Assembly (NCBI GenBank): GCA_964580255.1
Contig: CAZOJX010000012.1
Coordinates: forward strand, 1 to 24,836
Source: HGM12587 sp964580255
GTDB taxonomy: Bacteria > Bacillota > Clostridia > Lachnospirales > Lachnospiraceae
Direction of reading: 5' to 3'
Length of the DNA stretch: 24,836 nt
A program made the position numbers and the translations under genes. Of this stretch, positions 6,385-13,026 are shown piece after piece; within the stretch, counting starts at the first letter, position 1; the number at the start of each line of letters is the position of its first letter. The notes below the pieces were generated by a model. The model did no database searches and was not told the DNA's origin. It was given only the letters and a program-made list of their open reading frames with translations.

Positions 6385-7668
6385 TTAAACCTGTTCCAAT
6401 GCTTGAGCAAGGTCATCAATGATGTCCTGTGGATTTTCAATTCCCACAGACAAACGGATCATACCAGGTGTTACACCGGCTTCTTTTAACTGTTCATCAT
6501 TCATCTGACGATGAGTATGGCTTGCCGGGTGAAGAACGCAGGTTCTTGCATCTGCTACATGAGTCACGATAGCAGCCAGCTTTAAGCTGTCCATAAATCT
6601 TGCCGCATCTTCCTTTGTGCCTTTTAAGCTGAAGGAAATGACACCGCAGGTACCATTCGGCATATATTTCTGTGCCAGTTCATGATATCTGTCTCCAGGC
6701 AGACCTGCAAAATTTACAAATTCCACTTTTTCGTGAGCGTTCAAAAATTCTGCAACTTTTTTCGCATTGCTGCAGTGCTTTTCCACACGAAGCGGCAATG
6801 TTTCCAACCCTACATTCAGCAAGAAACAATTCATCGGTGAAGGAACACTTCCAAGGTCACGCATGAGCTGTGCTGTCATTTTGGTAATATAGGCAGCCTT
6901 GCCGAATTTTTCCGTATAAACAATTCCATGATAGGTTTCATCAGGAGTTGTCAGACCTGGGAATTTTTCAGCATGTGCATCCCAGTCAAAGTTTCCGCTG
7001 TCAACCACTGCTCCGCCGATAGCCATTGCATGTCCGTCCATATATTTTGTGGTAGAATGAGTTACAATGTCTGCACCCCATTCAAACGGACGACAGTTGA
7101 TCGGTGTTGCAAAAGTATTATCAACGATCAAAGGTACTCCATGTTTGTGAGCGATCTTTGCCATTTTTTCAATATCCAAAACCACCAATGCCGGATTTGC
7201 GATTGTCTCGCCCAGAAGACATTTGGTGTTTTCCTGAAATGCCGCATCAATTTCTTCTTCCGATGCATCAGGATCTACAAAAGTACAGTCGATTCCAAGC
7301 TTTTTGATCGTTGCCGCACAAAGATTAAAGGTTCCGCCATAAACCTTTGCAGAACATACTACATGATCTCCTGCCTGACAGATATTTGTTACGGCGTAAA
7401 AGTTCGCTGCCTGCCCTGAAGATGTCAGAAGCGCAGCCACACCACCTTCCAGTTCTGCAATCTTTGATGCCACTGCATCACTGGTCGGATTTGCCAATCT
7501 TGTGTAAAAATATCCGGATTCCTCCAGATCAAACAGACGTCCCATTTCTTCTGTTGTGTCATACTTAAATGTTGTGCTCTGATAGATTGGCAGAACTCTG
7601 GCTTCTCCCTTTGAAGGTTTCCAGCCACCCTGAACACAGATTGTGTCCATGTTTAATCTTTTAGCCAT
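6385..7668 (-). CDS. metY: O-acetylhomoserine sulfhydrylase / aminocarboxypropyltransferase (Cys/Met metabolism PLP enzyme)
   Basis: 427 aa, normal for MetY. It is a fold-type I PLP enzyme of the Cys/Met metabolism family. The PLP lysine is K208 in THSTTKYMDGH, the phosphate-contact YFYTRLANPT is at 53-62, SSGQAAN is at 83-89, and the cofactor aspartate lies in IVDNTFATP (181-189). The long insertion DETYHGIVYTEKFGKAAY and the overall length favour MetY (O-acetylhomoserine plus sulfide to homocysteine) over cystathionine gamma-synthase or beta-lyase, which are shorter. It starts 12 bases after the 161-aa gene with AGGAGGAG upstream, so it is the last gene of the yebC operon and ends at a strong terminator. 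No SAM riboswitch or S-box-like leader precedes it. Exact substrate choice within the family remains inference. Confidence 0.92.
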   Translation of the reverse strand: MAKRLNMDTICVQGGWKPSKGEARVLPIYQSTTFKYDTTEEMGRLFDLEESGYFYTRLANPTSDAVASKIAELEGGVAALLTSSGQAANFYAVTNICQAGDHVVCSAKVYGGTFNLCAATIKKLGIDCTFVDPDASEEEIDAAFQENTKCLLGETIANPALVVLDIEKMAKIAHKHGVPLIVDNTFATPINCRPFEWGADIVTHSTTKYMDGHAMAIGGAVVDSGNFDWDAHAEKFPGLTTPDETYHGIVYTEKFGKAAYITKMTAQLMRDLGSVPSPMNCFLLNVGLETLPLRVEKHCSNAKKVAEFLNAHEKVEFVNFAGLPGDRYHELAQKYMPNGTCGVISFSLKGTKEDAARFMDSLKLAAIVTHVADARTCVLHPASHTHRQMNDEQLKEAGVTPGMIRLSVGIENPQDIIDDLAQALEQV

Positions 7669-7680
7669 TAGGTACTCCTC

Positions 7681-8166
7681 CTACTTCCCAAACTTTATTC
7701 CAAAAATGCTTGTACTGAAACCACTGTAAATTCTGTCATAATTTCCTACTTCCATTTTTGTACCAAATTCTTCATTCCAGCAGTCGCATAACATCTGGGC
7801 AAACGACTCTGACATATTTCCTTCAAATCCGCTGATTGCCGGAAGTATATAGCTGACTACAAACATATTGCAGTCAATCAGCATATTTTCACGCTGAAAT
7901 TTCCATTTCTGAGATCCTACCAGTTCTTTTGCATATCCAATGAATCTTTCTGTAAGCTTTTTCAGCCATTTTTCTTTATCTTCTTCGTGATTATAAACTT
8001 CCTCGATGCAAACAAATACTTTTCCGTATTTTTTCATCATATGTTCAAAATAATCCGGATAGTTTTTTTTGTTGAAGTTTTTCATAGAAAGCTTCATGTC
8101 ATCGAAAAGGGTATCCATTCCAGACATTGCTTCATTGTAATACTGCCCATACTGAATTAAATCCAT
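7681..8166 (-). CDS. Unrecognised 161-aa soluble protein
   Basis: No family is recognised. The protein is polar and Met/Phe/Tyr/Lys-rich, with predicted helices at the N-terminus (YNEAMSGMDTLFDDMKLSM) and no clear signal peptide or membrane segment. A fairly hydrophobic stretch, MFVVSYILPAISGF, lies around 101-114. A good AAAGGAG precedes the ATG. It begins about 19 bases after the reconstructed acyltransferase stop and ends 12 bases before metY, so all three are probably cotranscribed. The real-gene call rests on operon spacing, ribosome binding site and coding-like composition. Function unknown. Confidence 0.75.
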   Translation of the reverse strand: MDLIQYGQYYNEAMSGMDTLFDDMKLSMKNFNKKNYPDYFEHMMKKYGKVFVCIEEVYNHEEDKEKWLKKLTERFIGYAKELVGSQKWKFQRENMLIDCNMFVVSYILPAISGFEGNMSESFAQMLCDCWNEEFGTKMEVGNYDRIYSGFSTSIFGIKFGK

Positions 8167-8185
8167 GGCCTTCTCCTTTAGTAGT

Positions 8186-8448
8186 TTAAATTTTCAAAAT
8201 ATTTTTTAACGGTCTCTGTATCAGCTTATCCAACAAAAGATCATAAGCCGCTGCTGCCAGCATAGAACAACCANNNNNNNNNNNNNNNNNNNNNNNNNNN
8301 NNNNNNNNNNNNNNNNNNNNNNNNNNNNNNNNNNNNNNNNNNNNNNNNNNNNNNNNNNNNNNNNNNNNNNNNNCACGTGTACTGCAATGACAAACAGCAT
8401 TGCAACCACGCGTATCACATCATAACGAATTTCTCTCTCCCTGTTCAT
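8186..8448 (-). CDS. Acyltransferase family 3 membrane protein, interior lost in an assembly gap
   Basis: The N-terminus before the gap (MNREREIRYDVIRVVAMLFV, then IAVHV) is typical of the first membrane helix of acyltransferase-3 (OatA/WecH-like) proteins, including the histidine at its end. After the gap, the frame that matches a C-terminus of this family reads GCSMLAAAAYDLLLDKLIQR and stops at TAA 8188-8186. That frame differs from the one obtained by counting straight through the 100 N, so the N count does not reflect true length. Family members are around 350 aa, so some 0.8-0.9 kb is probably missing. The start lies three bases after the yebC stop, with AAGGA just upstream. Members O-acylate cell-wall or surface sugars; the substrate here cannot be judged. 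Confidence 0.7.
8274..8373. other. Assembly gap of exactly 100 N
   Basis: One hundred consecutive N, the conventional placeholder for a gap of unknown size. It lies inside the acyltransferase gene. Confidence 0.99.
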
Positions 8449-8451
8449 TCC

Positions 8452-9180
8452 TTACTCGTCCCAGTTATGGTACACAGCCTGAACGTCATCGTCATCATCT
8501 AAAAGATCTAATGTTCTGTTCAAATATTTGATATCATTTTCATCAGATAATGTCACATAATTCTGCGGAATCATGGTCACCTCTGCAGATGCCATCGGGA
8601 TTCCTTCTTTTTCCAGTGCTTCACGGACAACTGAGAAATCGTCCGGATCAGTTAACACTTCGAAGCTGTCTTCTTCCTCTGCGAAATCTTCCGCACCTGC
8701 ATCTAATGCGATCATCATCAGATCGTCTGCGTCCATTTCGCATTCTTCCTTATCAATGATGATCTGTCCTTTTTTATCGAACATATAAGAAACACAGCCT
8801 GTATTTCCCATATTTCCATTTCCCTTAGTAAAAGCGTTTCTTACGTTGGACGCAGTTCTGTTTTTGTTATCTGTTAAAGCTTCTACGATGATCGCAATAC
8901 CGCTTGGGCCATAGCCTTCATAAGTTACCTGCTCGTAATTTACAGAGTTTGCATCGCCGGCTGCTTTTTTGATTCCTCGGTCGATGGTATCATTTGGCAT
9001 ATTGTTTGCTTTTGCTTTCGCAATGATGTCTCGAAGCTTGCTGTTATTTGCAGGATCCGGACCGCCTTCCTTTACTGCAACTGCAATTTCACGTCCGATA
9101 ACTGTAAAAATCTTTCCTTTTGCAGCATCGTTTTTCTCTTTCTTATGTTTAATATTGGCAAATTTTGAATGTCCTGACAT
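8452..9180 (-). CDS. yebC: YebC/PmpR (TACO1) family protein
   Basis: 242 aa, the usual length. The N-terminal signature MSGHSKFANIKHKKEKNDAA and later motifs (KLRDIIAKAKANNMPNDTIDR, YEGYGPSGIAIIVEALTDN, NRTASNVRNAFTK, and an Asp-rich LLDDDDDVQAVYHN end) are those of YebC. The ATG at 9180 is preferred over an in-frame TTG six bases upstream because it gives the conserved MSGHSKF start and has AAAGGGA upstream. The family was first described as a transcription regulator; later work links it to translation and relief of ribosome stalling, so the regulator label may mislead. It is first in an operon with the acyltransferase, the 161-aa protein and metY, behind a good promoter. Confidence 0.95.
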   Translation of the reverse strand: MSGHSKFANIKHKKEKNDAAKGKIFTVIGREIAVAVKEGGPDPANNSKLRDIIAKAKANNMPNDTIDRGIKKAAGDANSVNYEQVTYEGYGPSGIAIIVEALTDNKNRTASNVRNAFTKGNGNMGNTGCVSYMFDKKGQIIIDKEECEMDADDLMMIALDAGAEDFAEEEDSFEVLTDPDDFSVVREALEKEGIPMASAEVTMIPQNYVTLSDENDIKYLNRTLDLLDDDDDVQAVYHNWDE

Positions 9181-9213
9181 TTTCAATCCCTTTCTTTCGT
9201 TTTTCTCCTGAAT

Positions 9214-9242
9214 AATATACTCTTTTTTATAGTTTATGACAA
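9214..9242 (-). promoter_or_regulatory. Sigma-A promoter of the yebC operon
   Basis: Minus strand TTGTCA (9242-9237), 17 bases, TATATT (9219-9214). Both hexamers match consensus at five of six bases, about 34 bases before the yebC ATG. Confidence 0.7.
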
Positions 9243-9257
9243 GATTTTTTTCAGCCT

Positions 9258-9605
9258 CTATGTATGCAACTGCAGGCTGATCTTTAAAGCTGCATCAATT
9301 TTTTCCAAAATCTTATCGTCTAAATGACAGATTTTATCCTTCAATCTGGATTTATCAATGGTACGAAGCTGTTCCAGCAAAATGACCGAGTCCTTGACCA
9401 TATGATATGACACTGCATCAATGGCAATGTGGGTCGGAAGCTTTGCCTTGTTCATCCTTGAGGTAATGGCAGCACAGATGACCGTTGGACTGTGGCGGTT
9501 TCCCACATCATTCTGAATGATCAGCACCGGGCGAATTCCGCCCTGTTCCGATCCAACCACCGGTCTGAGGTCTGCATAAAAGACATCTCCCCGTCTGATA
9601 ATCAC
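9258..9605 (-). CDS. mazF: MazF/PemK-family endoribonuclease toxin (NdoA/EndoA-like)
   Basis: 115 aa. It aligns by eye along its whole length with Bacillus NdoA (RRGDVFYADL, VGSEQGG, RPVLIIQND, AAITSR, LPTH, DSVILLEQLRTIDK). The predicted catalytic R25 and T48 are present, so it looks active. The family cleaves mRNA at short sequence motifs. The GTG at 9605 is chosen because it gives the conserved M-I-I-R-R-G-D start; a GTG at 9617 lies only one base after the AAAGGAG and is too close. The gene follows alr by 37 bases, the place where mazE-mazF usually sit after alr, yet no antitoxin gene fits in the gap. It is likely the last gene of the rex-nnrD-alr-mazF operon, and no terminator was found. 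Confidence 0.92.
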   Translation of the reverse strand: MIIRRGDVFYADLRPVVGSEQGGIRPVLIIQNDVGNRHSPTVICAAITSRMNKAKLPTHIAIDAVSYHMVKDSVILLEQLRTIDKSRLKDKICHLDDKILEKIDAALKISLQLHT

Positions 9606-9642
9606 TTCTATTCTCACGCTCCTTTAGCGTAAGTATTCCCAT

Positions 9643-10815
9643 TTATTTTTCAAAATAATCTCTGATTTCTTTGATTTTTCCGTCCTGATAATAAATTCTC
9701 GGAATCCGGTTTCCCAGATCACATACCAGTTCGTAATTAAAACGACCGCTCAGATCACCGATTTCCTCTGCTGTGATCTTCTGTGTTCCGTCCTGACCGA
9801 TCAGCGTTACCCGGTCACCGATCCAGATCTCCTCCGGAATCTCCGTCACATCAATCATCAGCTGATCCATACAGATCCGTCCCACGATCGGTGCTTTCTG
9901 CCCCTTGATCAGCACATAGCCTTTATTTGAAAGACTTCTCGGATACCCGTCTCCATAGCCGATGGGAACGGTTGCGATCTTTCTCTTTTTGTCTGCTACC
10001 CAGGTGCTTCCGTAGCTGACTGCTGTTCCTGGAACAACCTCTTTCACATAAACCACATGGCTTTTCAGTGAAAGGATCGGCTTTAACTGTACCACATCTT
10101 TTCTTACTTCTTCTGACGGCCATAAGCCATAAGAAATAATTCCCGCACGAACAAGATCAAATTTCTGTTCTGCTAATTCGATGATTCCGGCACTGTTTGA
10201 ACAATGCTTCAAAGAAAAAACTGCCCCTTCTTTTTCCATGGCAGCTACCATTTCTTCAAATTTTTTCACCTGTTCCAGGGTATATTCCTGAGATGCAGTA
10301 TCCGCATTGGCAAAATGAGTAAATACGCCTTCCATCTCCAGCATCGGGAGCCGGCTGATCTCTTTTGCCTCAGCAGCAGCTTCTTCTGCGGTCTGATAAC
10401 CGATCCGCCCCATGCCGGTATCCAGCTTCACATGAACATAAGCCTGTTTATTCTGCCGGACAGCTTCCTCAGACAATGCTTTCGCCATATCCAGACTGAA
10501 GATTGTCTGGCGGATATCGTATTTCACAATATGATCATAGCATTCCGGGAAAGTATAACCCAGAATCAGAATCGGTTTTGTGATTCCTGCCTGCCGAAGC
10601 TCAATCGCCTCATCTACCGTCGCAGTCGCAAAGCCCCAAAGGTATTCCAGACCTTCAACCAGCTTCGCAATCGGTACCGCCCCATGACCGTAAGCATCTG
10701 TTTTTACCACTGCCATGATCTTCGTACCTTCCGGAAGATTTTTATACATTTGTGCAAAATTAAACAGTACTGCATTCAGATCAATATCCGCATGCACTCT
10801 CCTGTATTTTTTCAT
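9643..10815 (-). CDS. alr: Alanine racemase
   Basis: 390 aa, full length. The PLP-binding lysine is K38 in AVVKTDAYGHG and the second catalytic base is Y268 in TAVSYGSTW. HVKLDTGMGRIG (128-139), PIGYGDGYPR (284-293) and VGRICMDQLMIDVT (311-324) are all canonical. It interconverts L- and D-alanine in the cytosol, supplying D-Ala for peptidoglycan and for spore physiology. The ATG overlaps the nnrD stop by four bases (ATGA), so the two are translationally coupled. The nnrD-alr-mazF order is common in Firmicutes. Confidence 0.97.
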   Translation of the reverse strand: MKKYRRVHADIDLNAVLFNFAQMYKNLPEGTKIMAVVKTDAYGHGAVPIAKLVEGLEYLWGFATATVDEAIELRQAGITKPILILGYTFPECYDHIVKYDIRQTIFSLDMAKALSEEAVRQNKQAYVHVKLDTGMGRIGYQTAEEAAAEAKEISRLPMLEMEGVFTHFANADTASQEYTLEQVKKFEEMVAAMEKEGAVFSLKHCSNSAGIIELAEQKFDLVRAGIISYGLWPSEEVRKDVVQLKPILSLKSHVVYVKEVVPGTAVSYGSTWVADKKRKIATVPIGYGDGYPRSLSNKGYVLIKGQKAPIVGRICMDQLMIDVTEIPEEIWIGDRVTLIGQDGTQKITAEEIGDLSGRFNYELVCDLGNRIPRIYYQDGKIKEIRDYFEK

Positions 10816-12293
10816 TTTCTGGTCACCTCTGCAATTCCATCTAAAATATCTGTCGCAAGCATACTGTAAGGCCCCTTTTTTCTTTCTGCTGCATCTCCGG
10901 CCATTCCATGCAGATAAACACCTAATCTGGCCGCATCATACACGTTCAGTTTCTGCGCAAGCAGACCGCCGAGAATTCCGGCAAGCACATCGCCGCTTCC
11001 CCCGGTTGCCATTCCTGAATTTCCGCTTGTATTGATGTAAACAGGGTCATTTCCTTCTGTTACAATGGTTCTTGCATCTTTCAGTACCATTGTGACCCGA
11101 TATTCTGCTGCAAATCTCTTTGCTTCTCCAATGGCATCTTTTTTAACCATATCTTTTGTTTTTCCGGTCAGCCTTGCCATTTCCTGAAGATGCGGTGTTA
11201 AAATCACCTCACCCCGATGTTCCCAAAGAGCTGTTTTATTTTTCGCGAGAATATTTAATCCATCCGCATCCACAACCAGCGGCACACCGCTTTTGCCGAT
11301 CACATACTTCAGGATCTTTTCTGCGATCTTATCTGTACCAAAGCCCGGACCGATCACGATCACGTCTGCCCATTCCATACATTCTTTCAGCTGCTTTAAA
11401 GACGGACGCGTCCGGTCATACACTTCTAAAAGTGCCTCCGGCAGCAAAACCTGCATGGCAATCTGATTTTCTTTTGGTGTATAAAGCTTTACAAGCCCTG
11501 CTCCCATTCGATAGGCACCGGCAGCTGCCAGATAAGCTGCTCCACTGATTTTTTGAGATCCTGCGATCACCAGCACCTTTCCATAGGTTCCTTTATGAGA
11601 ATCTGCTTTTCTTTCCGGAAGTTTCAAAAGATCTTCCTCGCCATAGGTAATCGCCTGGCACATTTCCAGAGAATCAAAGGGAATTCCAAGATCTGCCACC
11701 AGGGTCTTTCCGCAGAAATTCCTTCCCGGGTAAAGCACCATTCCCAGTTTTTCCGTAAAAAAGGTCACTGTTACAGCTGCTCTCACAGCTGTAGCACATA
11801 CCTTTCCGGAATCTGCAGAAATTCCGGAAGGAATATCCACTGACAGAACCGTCGCCTCTGCCCCATTGATCTCCCGGATCACTTCTGCCGCAATCCCAGT
11901 AATCTCCCGATTACAGCCAATGCCAAATATGGCATCTACAATCACAGTATATTCTTTATAGACCGGAGAGGTAACAAATTTCCCGGAAATTGCTTGATAT
12001 CTTTCCAGCTGAACCTTTGCTTCTTCAGACAAATGATCCAGCGCCCCCACCATGCAGACCTCTGCATGATAGCCTTCTTCTGTCAGCCGTCTGGCAACGG
12101 CAAGACCGTCGCCGCCATTATTTCCCATTCCGCAGGCGATCAGAATTTTCTGAAGATTGTAGCTGCCGCTGGTCAGTTCTTTCACGACTGCCATGGCAGC
12201 TCTTTCCATCAGAAGAAGCGATGGAATCTGATTTTTTTCCATCGCTTGTTTCTCCCAGTTTTTGATTTCTTTTCCGCTTACCAAATATTTCAT
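10812..12293 (-). CDS. nnrD: Bifunctional NAD(P)H-hydrate epimerase / ADP-dependent NAD(P)H-hydrate dehydratase
   Basis: 493 aa, two fused domains. The N-terminal YjeF/NnrE epimerase half (about 1-215) has GMGNNGGDGLAVARR at 55-69. The C-terminal ribokinase-like dehydratase half (about 225-493) has GPGFGTD, PLVVDADGLN and the ATP/ADP site GNSGMATGGSGD at 424-435. Together they repair hydrated NADH and NADPH: the epimerase converts R- to S-hydrate and the dehydratase restores the cofactor. The gene sits six bases after rex, the NADH/NAD+ sensor, and overlaps alr by four bases. Cotranscription with rex fits a shared nicotinamide-cofactor theme. Confidence 0.96.
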   Translation of the reverse strand: MKYLVSGKEIKNWEKQAMEKNQIPSLLLMERAAMAVVKELTSGSYNLQKILIACGMGNNGGDGLAVARRLTEEGYHAEVCMVGALDHLSEEAKVQLERYQAISGKFVTSPVYKEYTVIVDAIFGIGCNREITGIAAEVIREINGAEATVLSVDIPSGISADSGKVCATAVRAAVTVTFFTEKLGMVLYPGRNFCGKTLVADLGIPFDSLEMCQAITYGEEDLLKLPERKADSHKGTYGKVLVIAGSQKISGAAYLAAAGAYRMGAGLVKLYTPKENQIAMQVLLPEALLEVYDRTRPSLKQLKECMEWADVIVIGPGFGTDKIAEKILKYVIGKSGVPLVVDADGLNILAKNKTALWEHRGEVILTPHLQEMARLTGKTKDMVKKDAIGEAKRFAAEYRVTMVLKDARTIVTEGNDPVYINTSGNSGMATGGSGDVLAGILGGLLAQKLNVYDAARLGVYLHGMAGDAAERKKGPYSMLATDILDGIAEVTRK

Positions 12294-12299
12294 GATCCG

Positions 12300-12935
12300 T
12301 TACTCTTTTTCGTAGCTGGAAAGGTTATAGGAGAGTCTCATTAAACTGTCAAACAAATGTACATTCTCTACCACAACATCCTTTGGAACGACCAGATCCG
12401 TATGAGCAAAATTCCAGATCGCTTTAATTCCGCAGGACACAAGAATATCTGCCATTTCCGGAGTTGCTGCCTTTGGCAGCGTCAGTGCTGCGATCTCAAT
12501 CTTCTCTTTTTTGATAAACTCCCGAAGATCACTGATCGGATAGATTCGCGTATCTCCAATCTTTTTCCCGATTAATTCCGGATTTACATCAAAGATTCCC
12601 TTAATCTTAAATCCGTTTCTTTCAAAAGCGGCATATTTTGATAATGCCTGCCCCATATTTCCACCGCCTACGACGATCATCGGGTGAATCTGATCCAATC
12701 CCAAAATCTTTCCAATCTCGTCATGAAGGTATTTTACATTATATCCATATCCCTGCTGGCCAAAACCACCAAAGTGATTTAAGTCCTGTCGGATCTGCGA
12801 AGCTGTGACCTTCATACGGCTACTGAGCTCTCCTGATGAGATTCTTTCCATACCACTATCGAGTATTTCCCCCAGATATCGATAGTATCTCGGCAGTCTT
12901 TTGATCACTGCTTTGGAAATCTGTCGTTCTTCCAT
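12300..12935 (-). CDS. rex: Redox-sensing transcriptional repressor Rex
   Basis: 211 aa, standard length. The N-terminal winged helix (about 1-80) contains the recognition region ASQIRQDLNHFG (45-56) and GQQGYGY (59-65). The Rossmann domain follows with GGGNMG at 90-95, and the C-terminal swapped helix ends in LMRLSYNLS. Rex binds DNA when NADH is low and releases it when NADH rises, controlling fermentation and reductant-handling genes. It is first in an operon with nnrD, alr and mazF. Its promoter is consensus and carries a Rex-like palindrome, which suggests autoregulation. It is divergent from a YdiF-like ABC-F gene; rex and ydiF are also near each other in Bacillus. Confidence 0.97.
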   Translation of the reverse strand: MEERQISKAVIKRLPRYYRYLGEILDSGMERISSGELSSRMKVTASQIRQDLNHFGGFGQQGYGYNVKYLHDEIGKILGLDQIHPMIVVGGGNMGQALSKYAAFERNGFKIKGIFDVNPELIGKKIGDTRIYPISDLREFIKKEKIEIAALTLPKAATPEMADILVSCGIKAIWNFAHTDLVVPKDVVVENVHLFDSLMRLSYNLSSYEKE

Positions 12936-12967
12936 GCTATTCCTCCTTGATTTCCACTGTTTTTTTT

Positions 12968-12996
12968 ATTATAATTGGTTGTTAAAATGATGTCAA
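12968..12996 (-). promoter_or_regulatory. Consensus sigma-A promoter of the rex operon
   Basis: Minus strand TTGACA (12996-12991), exactly 17 bases, TATAAT (12973-12968). Both hexamers are perfect, about 33 bases before the rex ATG, with an AAGGAGGAA-type ribosome binding site next to the start. Confidence 0.88.
12979..12996. promoter_or_regulatory. Candidate Rex operator at the rex promoter
   Basis: The minus strand reads TTGACATCATTTTAACAA: correct 18-base length, one perfect TTAACAA half and one degenerate half (TTGACAT). It covers the -35 box and part of the spacer of the rex promoter. The degenerate half appears to be a compromise with the perfect TTGACA -35. Weaker match than the nfnAB site. 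Confidence 0.5.
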
Positions 12997-13026
12997 ATAC
13001 TTATTACCATAACAGGAGGAACTTCT

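Noticed and set aside
7669..7680. SAM riboswitch controlling metY
   Set aside because: metY follows the upstream gene by 12 bases inside an operon, and no leader exists.
9251..9280. Hairpin CAGCCT/AGGCTG near the mazF stop as a terminator
   Set aside because: The stem is only six bases and is followed by A, not T, on the minus strand where termination would be needed.
10204..10869. 221-aa plus-strand frame opposite alr
   Set aside because: Shadow frame with Cys/Phe/His-rich composition typical of antisense reading; it crosses the alr/nnrD junction.
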